Part shown: positions 22,809 through 30,708 of the stretch, one piece after another
Position numbering within the stretch: the stretch's first letter is position 1
Layout: each line of letters starts with the position of its first letter
Translations under genes and position numbers: made by a program
The notes under the pieces: generated by a model
What the model was told of the DNA's origin: nothing
Database searches by the model: none
Seen by the model: only the letters and a program-made list of their open reading frames with translations
Source of the DNA: CAZDGV01 sp964505195
GTDB taxonomy: Bacteria > Bacteroidota > Bacteroidia > Chitinophagales > Chitinophagaceae
Reading direction: 5' to 3'
Assembly: GCA_964505195.1 (NCBI GenBank)
Contig: CAZDGV010000013.1
Location: 1-39,461 of the forward strand
DNA: 39,461 bases

Positions 22809-24824
22809 ATGCGTCTACTCTTGATTAGCTGCAGCCTGGCATTGCTTGCGCTCAGTGCGTGTGAAAAAAAAGTGAAGCTTACGAAATGGGTTGATCCCAT
22901 GCTGGGCACCGGAGGTCACGGACATGTGTACCCCGGCGCGACCGTTCCTTTCGGTATGGTGCAGCTTAGTCCGGACAACGGCGATGAAGGATGGGACTGG
23001 TGCAGCGGCTATCACTACAGCAGCAAAACCATTGCCGGCTTTAGTCATATGCACCTGAGCGGAACCGGCATCGGCGACTGGTGCGATATCTCTGTATTGC
23101 CACTTACGGATACCAATGAAATACGTGCNNNNNNNNNNNNNNNNNNNNNNNNNNNNNNNNNNNNNNNNNNNNNNNNNNNNNNNNNNNNNNNNNNNNNNNN
23201 NNNNNNNNNNNNNNNNNNNNNNNNNNNNAGCACAGGATGGGCAAAAGGACAAAAAGTTTTTTTTGCTGCACGCTTTTCATCGCCTGCAAAGCAGTTAATA
23301 TTTATCAACGACTCACTACGCAATGAAAACAAAGCAGAAGGGAAACAAGTGAAAGCAGCTCTTCAATTTGAAACAGCAGAACCCCTGTTGGTGAAAGTTT
23401 CATTAAGTACTGTGAGTACCGACAAAGCTTTGGTAGAACTTGCCTCAGAAAACAATGCACAATTTGATGCAATTGCATCATCTGCAGATCAGGCATGGGA
23501 AAAAGAATTACAAAAAATTCAGATCGAAAGCAATGACACTGCCCTACTGAAGAAATTTTATACTTCGCTCTACCGCACATGCTTGGCTCCGGTAGTTTCC
23601 AGTGATCGTGATAGTGCATACCAAACCCATGATGGAAAAATCAATCGCTTTACAACTGGAAAAAACAAATACACCATTTTTAGTCAGTGGGATGTATTCC
23701 GTGCACTCAATCCGCTTTTCACCATTACACAGGCGGAGCGGCTACCCGATATGATCAACAGCATGCTGCAGTTTTACGATGATAACGGATTGCTGCCGGT
23801 ATGGGATATCAGCAGCTGGGAAGCCAATACTATGACGGGCTATCACAGCATTCCCATTCTTGCCGATGCCATGCTGAAAGGCGTACAGGGATTCGAATAT
23901 CAAAAGGCATATGAAGCAATGAAGAAAAGCGCATTTCAAAATCAGCGCGGAACACCTGATTATATAAAATATGGATACCTGCCACAAGACAAACACGGAT
24001 GGAGCGTTACCATTACTCTTGAATACGCATACGACGACTGGTGTATTGCACAGGTAGCAAAGCTGCTCAAGCAAGAAGATGATTACCGAATTTTCATGCA
24101 GCGCGCTATGAGCTACAAAAATCTGTTTGATGCCTCAAGTGGATTTTTCAGAAGCAAAGACAGTAATGGTAAATTCATCGAACCCTTTGACCCATTGCTG
24201 AGCGAACACGGTTTTGAAGGACAATACATAGAAGGCACTGCCTGGCAACACAGCTTTTTTGTACCGCACGATCTTGAGGGATTTGCTGTGTTACATGGAG
24301 GTAAACAACAGCTTGTCGCCAAACTGGATGCGTTGTTTACCGCGCCATCTGTATTAAAAGGCGAGAATGTTTCGGTAGATGTTACGGGGCTGGTGGGTCA
24401 GTATGCCCATGGCAATGAGCCGAGTCATCATATAATTTATATGTACACCCTGCTCGGCCATCCCGAAAAAGCAGCTAAATGGCTGGGAGTAGTAAGCGAC
24501 AGCATGTATAAAACTGGTCCGGACGGACTGATTGGTAATGACGACTGCGGGCAGATGAGTGCCTGGTATATATGGACGGCACTTGGTATGTACCCAATGA
24601 ACCCTGCAAGCGGCGAATATGTTTTTGGATATCCACTGATTGACAAGGCGAACATACAACTCCCCAATGGCAAGATGCTGCAAGTGAAGGTGAACAGAAA
24701 AAAAGGGGGCATCAAACAAATCAATGCCGTTCGTTTAAACAATAAAGAAATTCCCGTGCGCAGCATTAAGCATCGTGATTTACTGAAAGGCGGAACGCTT
24801 GAAATGGATGTAACAAGCGGATAA
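22809..24824 (+). CDS. GH92 family alpha-mannosidase-like lipoprotein (internal assembly gap)
   Basis: The lipoprotein (lipobox LSAC, Cys18) has the GH92 pattern: WVDPMLGTGGHGHVYPGATVPFGM, DWCSGYHYSS, GFSHMHLSGTG, SQWDVFRALNPLFT, EGQYIEGTAWQHSFFVPHD (catalytic Glu region), HGNEPSHHI and GNDDCGQMSAWYIWTALGMYPMNP. GH92 enzymes are Ca2+-dependent inverting exo-alpha-mannosidases. A 100-N gap (23129-23228) interrupts it. 106 complete codons lie before the gap and 531 residues after, while GH92 proteins are usually about 730-760 aa. The gap therefore probably hides about 100 residues, and the apparent open frame across it is a coincidence of the placeholder. It is the second gene of block B. Confidence 0.9.
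   Translation: MRLLLISCSLALLALSACEKKVKLTKWVDPMLGTGGHGHVYPGATVPFGMVQLSPDNGDEGWDWCSGYHYSSKTIAGFSHMHLSGTGIGDWCDISVLPLTDTNEIRXXXXXXXXXXXXXXXXXXXXXXXXXXXXXXXXXXSTGWAKGQKVFFAARFSSPAKQLIFINDSLRNENKAEGKQVKAALQFETAEPLLVKVSLSTVSTDKALVELASENNAQFDAIASSADQAWEKELQKIQIESNDTALLKKFYTSLYRTCLAPVVSSDRDSAYQTHDGKINRFTTGKNKYTIFSQWDVFRALNPLFTITQAERLPDMINSMLQFYDDNGLLPVWDISSWEANTMTGYHSIPILADAMLKGVQGFEYQKAYEAMKKSAFQNQRGTPDYIKYGYLPQDKHGWSVTITLEYAYDDWCIAQVAKLLKQEDDYRIFMQRAMSYKNLFDASSGFFRSKDSNGKFIEPFDPLLSEHGFEGQYIEGTAWQHSFFVPHDLEGFAVLHGGKQQLVAKLDALFTAPSVLKGENVSVDVTGLVGQYAHGNEPSHHIIYMYTLLGHPEKAAKWLGVVSDSMYKTGPDGLIGNDDCGQMSAWYIWTALGMYPMNPASGEYVFGYPLIDKANIQLPNGKMLQVKVNRKKGGIKQINAVRLNNKEIPVRSIKHRDLLKGGTLEMDVTSG
23129..23228. 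other. assembly gap, 100 N, inside the GH92 gene
   Basis: Exactly 100 N, the conventional unknown-length placeholder. It falls in the conserved region between LPLTDTNEI and STGWAKGQKVFFAARF. Family length suggests about 300 bp or more are missing. Confidence 0.98.
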
Positions 24825-24857
24825 CAAAAAGAAGCATCTTGGATTAACTTTAAGGGC

Positions 24858-24890
24858 TTGACATAATTCGTTTTGCAACGCATATAATTG
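24858..24890 (+). promoter_or_regulatory. candidate promoter of the GH20 gene
   Basis: TTGACA (24858-24863), 19 bases, then TATAATTG (24883-24890). This fits a sigma-70-like pair with a long spacer, and TATAATTG is one mismatch from the TANNTTTG -7 box. The start point would fall close to 24897, so translation from ATG 24919 would have a leader of about 22 bases. Confidence 0.4.
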
Positions 24891-24918
24891 CGAAGCAATG
24901 ATTAATCTTCATTTTACC

Positions 24919-27378
24919 ATGCGCATCATTCAACTACTCGCAGGCCTTTTGCTTTGCATGTCTTCTTTTTGTCAAACTCAAAGCAGACTCATTCCAAAAA
25001 AAGGATGGTTTGTAACCACACAAGGACTTACCTGGACTGCCGGCTCGGAACTGAATTTTTTCAGTGCCGATAAAAAACAGCATCATTACTATTTTACTTG
25101 GTGGGAGCAAGATGCAGATTCGAGTGTAAATGGAAAAGATATTTTACATATTGGCAGCAGCAATACTGCTGTAAATGGTACGTATGCTTTAGAAACTGCA
25201 GGCCAGCAAATGCAAACAAAAATTGATTGCCGCTGGAATCTGAAAGAAAGCGGACTGGTAGATATTGCATATGTAAAACTTTGGATGCCTTTTTTCCACG
25301 AAGCGGAATGGTATGTAAATGGTCGTTTGCAACGCATTGAAGATTTGGCTGCATTTCACGATACAGCATTAGAGGTTAAAACAGCATTTGGTCGCTTTCG
25401 GCTGCGGGCTACCAATCCGTTTCGTATCAAAAGAAATGATAACCCCAGTCCTGCTGCAGATGCTTTTGAAAGTCGCGCTCAGTTTTTAACATGCTACGAA
25501 GAAAATATCCATGTAAATTCGAACGATACTTTACGAAGAAGTTTTACCATCGAAGAAATTACAACGGCTGCTGTTTCAAAGCAAACCAAAAGTAGTTTAA
25601 GCATCACCCCTGCGTTAATACAAAATGCTTGGGAGCCTACCCTTCCAACACAGCAGGTGCTGCCGCTTCCCAAATCGGTTCAACTGCAGAAAGATTTTTA
25701 TATACTAACCAATCAGACAACACACGCGCCATCTCCAGCATCGGAGGCATTTCAAGCATTATTAAAACAACAATGGCAAATAGGAGATCAATGCTATCCA
25801 AACATCATTACCATAAAGGATAATCTCATTCCGGAAGAGGGCTATACACTGGAAATCGGAGCAACGCAGATTGTGTTGAAGCATCGCAGTGCAGCAGGTT
25901 TGCAACATGCGCTCTATACGCTGTTGCAGCTTACGCAAAATAAGGAAGGCAAGCTCATGATTCCATGCGGTATCATCAGCGATGCCCCTTCCATTGGCTG
26001 GCGCGGGATACACATGTTCACAGGTCCAACATCATGGCAGTTACACCGGCGTATGTATGAAAACGTACTACTGCCGCTGAAAATGAACAAAGTGGTGCTG
26101 CAGTGTGAACAAGCAGAATGGAAAAGTTTTCCCAATATCCATAACAGTATTTCTATTCCGCTCGCAGATCTAAAAAATGAGTTTGCATTTTTACGCAGTA
26201 AGCAAACAGAGCCCATTCCGCTAATACAGAGTTTGGGGCATATGGAATGGTTTTTCAAGCCAATGGAAAATCGCTTCATGGCGGTAAACCCGCAGTATCC
26301 TTATACGCTCAATCCCGAGCTATCTGCATCCCGCAAAGCGGTAAAAAAAATATGGAACGAAGCATTCAAATTGTTACAGCCAAGTGTAATGCATATCGGC
26401 TTCGATGAAATAGGTATGATCGGATTTCATGAGCCAAGATCCAAGGAGATCGACTACTGGAAAACGCAAATCGATTTTCTGCACCGATACGCACAAAAGA
26501 AAAAAGCAAAACTGATGCTATGGGGCGATATGGGCCTAGGGCCTGAAGAGGGACCGGATGCACTGAACGGTATTACCAAAGAAAGAGCATCCTTGCTGCG
26601 CAGTACTATTCCTGCAGGCAGCTATATTGCCGACTGGCACTATATCAACAACCCAAACCCGGAAGCTTATAAAAAGAATTTGCACATCTGGAAAGAAAAT
26701 AAAAATATTCCGCTGGCATCGCCCTGGTTAAGACCCGATAATGTAAGAGGCTTTGTGCTGGCAGCAAAGGAGGAAGGAGCAGGCGTATTACAAACCACCT
26801 GGGCTGATTTTGAAAGCAGCGAAAAAAATATGCTGCTGAATATCGAACAGTTTGGCGCATACATTCTAGCGCTCGACTATGCATGGAGCGGACGCAATGA
26901 ACTACCCAAAGATTTGCCCTATAACGCTATTGAAGAATGGACTACCCGCTTTTACAGCATACCCAAGCCTATTGAAAAGAGGGCAGGTATGATCATTCCA
27001 GTAAATATGCCAATGCGAAACATCAGTCGTGCTGCATATTATGAAGCCCCCGATACCCTAGCTATACAGTTACCCGAGTTGAACGCAAGCGGTATGCGGA
27101 TCAAAGCCACCACTGATAATATATTACAAGAAGGCACTCCTGTAGCAAGGATTCAGATGTATGATGGTAAAACCCTCATAGCCACATATGATTTACGCTA
27201 TGGCGCTGAGATAAGAAGCAGTGAAGATCAGCGAAGTATTTTTGCGCATATCCCCGGTAAAGAAAAGAAAACGCATTATCATTTTTTTGAAAAGCAATCA
27301 AAAATTACAGAGATAAAAATTCAGCTACTGCATGCAGGAAGTGGATTGAAGATAGATGAACTTATAGTGATTGAATAA
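24919..27378 (+). CDS. GH20-like beta-N-acetylhexosaminidase
   Basis: The 819-residue exported protein has a signal peptide (MRIIQLLAGLLLCMSSFCQ). An N-terminal beta-rich domain of unknown type (about 20-240) is followed by a GH20b domain (about 280-345: GYTLEIG...SAAGLQHALYTLLQL), a GH20 barrel (about 355-670) and a C-terminal beta domain. Catalytic features are GWRGIHMF, HIGFDEIG with the D496-E497 pair (the usual motif is HxGGDE), LWGDMGLG and TTWADFE. GH20 enzymes release terminal GlcNAc or GalNAc by substrate-assisted catalysis. ATG 24919 gives a proper signal peptide and agrees with a promoter at 24858-24890; ATG 24898 is the alternative. It may be transcribed on its own or with GH92. 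Confidence 0.82.
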   Translation: MRIIQLLAGLLLCMSSFCQTQSRLIPKKGWFVTTQGLTWTAGSELNFFSADKKQHHYYFTWWEQDADSSVNGKDILHIGSSNTAVNGTYALETAGQQMQTKIDCRWNLKESGLVDIAYVKLWMPFFHEAEWYVNGRLQRIEDLAAFHDTALEVKTAFGRFRLRATNPFRIKRNDNPSPAADAFESRAQFLTCYEENIHVNSNDTLRRSFTIEEITTAAVSKQTKSSLSITPALIQNAWEPTLPTQQVLPLPKSVQLQKDFYILTNQTTHAPSPASEAFQALLKQQWQIGDQCYPNIITIKDNLIPEEGYTLEIGATQIVLKHRSAAGLQHALYTLLQLTQNKEGKLMIPCGIISDAPSIGWRGIHMFTGPTSWQLHRRMYENVLLPLKMNKVVLQCEQAEWKSFPNIHNSISIPLADLKNEFAFLRSKQTEPIPLIQSLGHMEWFFKPMENRFMAVNPQYPYTLNPELSASRKAVKKIWNEAFKLLQPSVMHIGFDEIGMIGFHEPRSKEIDYWKTQIDFLHRYAQKKKAKLMLWGDMGLGPEEGPDALNGITKERASLLRSTIPAGSYIADWHYINNPNPEAYKKNLHIWKENKNIPLASPWLRPDNVRGFVLAAKEEGAGVLQTTWADFESSEKNMLLNIEQFGAYILALDYAWSGRNELPKDLPYNAIEEWTTRFYSIPKPIEKRAGMIIPVNMPMRNISRAAYYEAPDTLAIQLPELNASGMRIKATTDNILQEGTPVARIQMYDGKTLIATYDLRYGAEIRSSEDQRSIFAHIPGKEKKTHYHFFEKQSKITEIKIQLLHAGSGLKIDELIVIE

Positions 27379-27416
27379 AGCAATGCCAAGTGCAGGAAAC
27401 CGCTTATTTAAAACAC

Positions 27417-28829
27417 TCATGTTTTCCAGTACCATTTACGCTTCACAAAAAATAGGGTGATGACAGATACTATGCCCGTGAAGACGATCCCTTTCAGAAA
27501 TCCCATCCATGCATTAGACTGGAGCATATCGAGATATTGCTTGGTTTGCGTAAGGTGTAGCAAAGGAAGCAATAATAGATTGCCCGCTACATAGGCGACC
27601 ATGGGATTTTTTCCGTTCGTAGAAAAATAATATACAAGCGAATCAAAATACTTTCTTTTACTCATCACCGTAAAAAGTAGGAGCATATAAAAAGCGAGTC
27701 CTGCCGTTACGAAATAGTAACTGTAAGTAGAGGGGTCTTTTTTTATACCTCCCTCATATGCTTCAAAAAACAAACCGAGCAATAGCAGATAACTTCCGGC
27801 TTTTGCAAAGCGCTGGTAAATATGTTGTAAAGGCAAGTTGCGAAGGAGATATAAAATAAATGTTGCACTGATGCCGGTTAAAAGCAGGTTTAAAAATAGC
27901 TGCCGCGTAAAGAGCGCATATAAGTTAAAGAGCAATAGAAAGCACGACAGCAATGCAAGGATGTTTTCCTGTGCTTTTGAAAGCAGCTGTCCTTTTTTAT
28001 CATCACTCATATACTGCATCATCCACTCACCCGAAAAAGTTCCTGGCAGAATAATGAATAAGTATTTCAGAAAATAGAATTTATACAGCCAGTCGAAAGA
28101 AAGACTACCGATTTGCTTCCATTCAAAAAGAATTTTAGTCCAACTTGCTTCTGTTTCTTTTGCAGAAAGAAATACTGCCATAAGAAATGGCAATAAGCCG
28201 ATACGCAAAAGGGGCTTATCTTTTGTAACATACCAAGCAAGTGTACCAAAGCATGCCATATTTGCCAGCACCATGAGGATAATATCGCTTCGATAAAAAT
28301 CAAAGCCTTTTCCACCTTTAAATGGCAAGCTCCAAAGCAATATAAAAGCAATCATAAATGCCAAAAGCTTCATAACTAAATAGAATCGCTTCTTAGTTTC
28401 ATCTCTGTTTTCATAGAATTGAAAACATAAAAGCAGAAAAGCAAAAATGGAAAGCATGTGATCTTGTTGCTGTGGCTCATCTGCCAGCACCCATGCTTTC
28501 ATATGCTGTGTAAAAAGGGCAAAGAAAGCGAGCAAAGCGAAACGCTTCAAAGCAAGCTGCAGCACAAAAGCAAATCCTTTGCCTGCTGTGATATGCTTAT
28601 GAAGCGATAAGGGTATGGCAGCGCCCATGCTGAAAAGAAAGAAAGGAAAAACAAGATCTACCCAGGTAATCCCGGGAATAGTTGGATCAAACTTATGCAG
28701 TGGCGGTGGCACCTGCGCGTGATACATCCAAGCGGGCAATATGCCATTGAAGGCAATGGACCCGCTCAACACCATCGTAAGTATGGCAAAGCCCCTTAGG
28801 GCATCTAAACTTTCATTGCGTTGCTGCAT
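27417..28829 (-). CDS. NagX-like membrane acyltransferase-type protein (DUF5009)
   Basis: The 470-residue protein has about 11-12 membrane helices. The N-terminal block RNESLDALRGFAILTMVLSGSIAF and the segment GITWVDLVFPFFLFSMGAAIPLS are typical of DUF5009/COG4299. This family is related to the heparan-alpha-glucosaminide N-acetyltransferase membrane domain and includes NagX, found in bacterial GlcNAc-utilisation regulons. It may acetylate or transport an amino sugar; the biochemical role of NagX is not settled to my knowledge. It is the last gene of block C, with a strong hairpin just before its start, and is convergent with GH20 with no terminator in the 38-bp gap. Confidence 0.85.
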   Translation of the reverse strand: MQQRNESLDALRGFAILTMVLSGSIAFNGILPAWMYHAQVPPPLHKFDPTIPGITWVDLVFPFFLFSMGAAIPLSLHKHITAGKGFAFVLQLALKRFALLAFFALFTQHMKAWVLADEPQQQDHMLSIFAFLLLCFQFYENRDETKKRFYLVMKLLAFMIAFILLWSLPFKGGKGFDFYRSDIILMVLANMACFGTLAWYVTKDKPLLRIGLLPFLMAVFLSAKETEASWTKILFEWKQIGSLSFDWLYKFYFLKYLFIILPGTFSGEWMMQYMSDDKKGQLLSKAQENILALLSCFLLLFNLYALFTRQLFLNLLLTGISATFILYLLRNLPLQHIYQRFAKAGSYLLLLGLFFEAYEGGIKKDPSTYSYYFVTAGLAFYMLLLFTVMSKRKYFDSLVYYFSTNGKNPMVAYVAGNLLLLPLLHLTQTKQYLDMLQSNAWMGFLKGIVFTGIVSVITLFFVKRKWYWKT

Positions 28830-28843
28830 GCGCTCAATTTAAT

Positions 28844-28871
28844 AAAAAAGGGCGGCGTAGAAACGCCGCCC
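28844..28871 (-). terminator. terminator-like hairpin between susD and nagX
   Basis: On the minus strand, GGGCGGCGT / ACGCCGCCC forms a 9-bp stem with a 4-base loop, followed by six T residues. It lies 32 bp after the susD stop and 14 bp before the nagX start codon. There is no room for a separate promoter after it, so nagX must depend on read-through, or the hairpin protects the susCD mRNA 3' end. Confidence 0.85.
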
Positions 28872-28903
28872 GTGCTATTGATTATAACTCATCTAAAAAA
28901 GCG

Positions 28904-30685
28904 TTACCAGCCCGGATTTTGTCTTATGCCATTCGGGTTAACATCCACTTCAAAAGTGGGGATTGGCCATAGTTTATATCGGGCATTGTTGTTGTTTCTG
29001 GTTTGATTGCGGAAGCGAATGCGCTGATTTACGCTGGCTGAATAGTTCGGTACATTATCTGCATCAAATGTGGGCGTAGCCGGTGCCACAGCAGGATCCA
29101 ATGCAGCACCCACTACAGGGAAGCTGTTTGCCTTTTCATAAATATCCCAACGACGCAAATCGAAGAGACGCAATCCTTCGCCTCCAAACTCTACCGCTCT
29201 TTCACGACGGATAATGGTGCGTAATGCAGCTTGACTGGTGGTCGTAACATTCGGCTGACCGGCGCGTGTGCGCACTGCGTTGAGTGCAGATAATACTGTA
29301 GCGTCGATTTCATTCAACTCAGTTTTTGCTTCTGCATACATCAGCAAGATATCAGCGTAACGCATTAAGATATATCCTGTTTTGGTTTCCCAGGAATACT
29401 GCGTGCTATCTACATACTTGCGCCATGCATAACCTACACCACCAATGTTTCCGGTGGCGCTTACTTGCCACTGAATACCGGCAGCCTGTGCGCCGATCCA
29501 GTCGTTATTGCCGGTAAAATTATCAAACACACCGGTACTCCAGTTGAAACGACGACGAACATTGCTATAAATATTAAAGATGGTACGTTCACTCGGATTC
29601 ACGTAAGGGAGTATGTTCACATTATTACGCCAGTTTACGGTATCACCTTGCATGATGATGGTCCAGCGCAAGCGACGATCACGGTTTTCACGTGGAGCGG
29701 CGGGGCTGTATGCCGTTGACTGATCAATACGCTGACCATCTCTTCCCTCAAACTGATCTACCAGCACCTGCGATGGGAAGTGACTACTCTGCGAGTTGGT
29801 CACCTGACGCGGAATGGTAAGTACTACGAGCCAGTTTTGAGGGTTTAGCTGATCGGTAGGATAGGTTTGGTTAAAGAGAATTTCTCTGTTTACGTTAGCG
29901 CGCTGACCGGCGAGCATGAATAAGGCAGGATAGCTTGGATTCAATCCGTACAAATTACTGCTGATGATTGCCTGAGTTGCAGTGGCAGCCGTGCGGTAAT
30001 CTTTAATCAGTAATGCGAGCTTTGCTTTGATACCCAGTGCGACAGCTTTGTTGACACGGCCATCGCCTAAAATAGCTTGTGCGTTGGCAGCATCGAAGCG
30101 AGCAGCTGCTGTATCGAGATCTTTATACAACTCTGCTACAATCGTAGCTACCGGGGTACGTGTAGAGCCGAGCACTTCACTAACGGTAGGCGGCTTAGTG
30201 TAGAAAGGCACATCACCAAACATATACATAAGGTGGAAGTATGCCCAGGCACGCAGGGTAATGGTTTCTGCCATAATGCGGCTATACACTTGCGGTGTAA
30301 CATTGGCTCGGCCATTTTCCATTCCTAATAATTGCTGATTGGCCCGCTGAACCAGTCGGTATGCCTGGCTCCAGCAGGTATTTACCAGTCCGTTATTCAA
30401 CAAGAAAGGACCTGCTTCACCCATGGCTACCAAGTCTTCCGAGTTGCCTGTACGTTTGATTGCCATATCCGTAGATGATTCTACGGCAAAAAGCAACGGA
30501 GTATTATTGGCGAGCACCCACATAGCAGATGCATACACGCCATTCAGCCCCTGCTCCATTTCCGTCTGATTACTCAGAAAGTTGGTAGCCGAAGAAGCAT
30601 CGAGTGGCTTTCGATCAAGAAATTTTTGGCAACCGACCGCTCCCATGAGCAAGAGAAACAGCGGCAGCAGATATATTTTTTTCAT
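28904..30685 (-). CDS. SusD/RagB-family glycan-binding lipoprotein
   Basis: The 593-residue surface lipoprotein (lipobox ending GAVGC, Cys19) matches SusD/RagB. It has the N-terminal QKFLDRKPLD motif and TPR-like helices with TITLRAWAYFHLMYMFGDVPFYTKP, a family hallmark. The C-terminal region reads ADILLMYAEAKTELN and RRERAVEFGGEGLRLFDLRRWD. It caps the SusC pore and helps bind the glycan. The start ATGAAAAAAATA at 30685 was chosen; an ATG at 30709 overlapping the SusC stop would add eight residues ahead of the signal peptide. It is the fourth gene of block C. Confidence 0.95.
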   Translation of the reverse strand: MKKIYLLPLFLLLMGAVGCQKFLDRKPLDASSATNFLSNQTEMEQGLNGVYASAMWVLANNTPLLFAVESSTDMAIKRTGNSEDLVAMGEAGPFLLNNGLVNTCWSQAYRLVQRANQQLLGMENGRANVTPQVYSRIMAETITLRAWAYFHLMYMFGDVPFYTKPPTVSEVLGSTRTPVATIVAELYKDLDTAAARFDAANAQAILGDGRVNKAVALGIKAKLALLIKDYRTAATATQAIISSNLYGLNPSYPALFMLAGQRANVNREILFNQTYPTDQLNPQNWLVVLTIPRQVTNSQSSHFPSQVLVDQFEGRDGQRIDQSTAYSPAAPRENRDRRLRWTIIMQGDTVNWRNNVNILPYVNPSERTIFNIYSNVRRRFNWSTGVFDNFTGNNDWIGAQAAGIQWQVSATGNIGGVGYAWRKYVDSTQYSWETKTGYILMRYADILLMYAEAKTELNEIDATVLSALNAVRTRAGQPNVTTTSQAALRTIIRRERAVEFGGEGLRLFDLRRWDIYEKANSFPVVGAALDPAVAPATPTFDADNVPNYSASVNQRIRFRNQTRNNNNARYKLWPIPTFEVDVNPNGIRQNPGW

Positions 30686-30708
30686 ACAATGATCTTTTAG
30701 ATGGTTCA

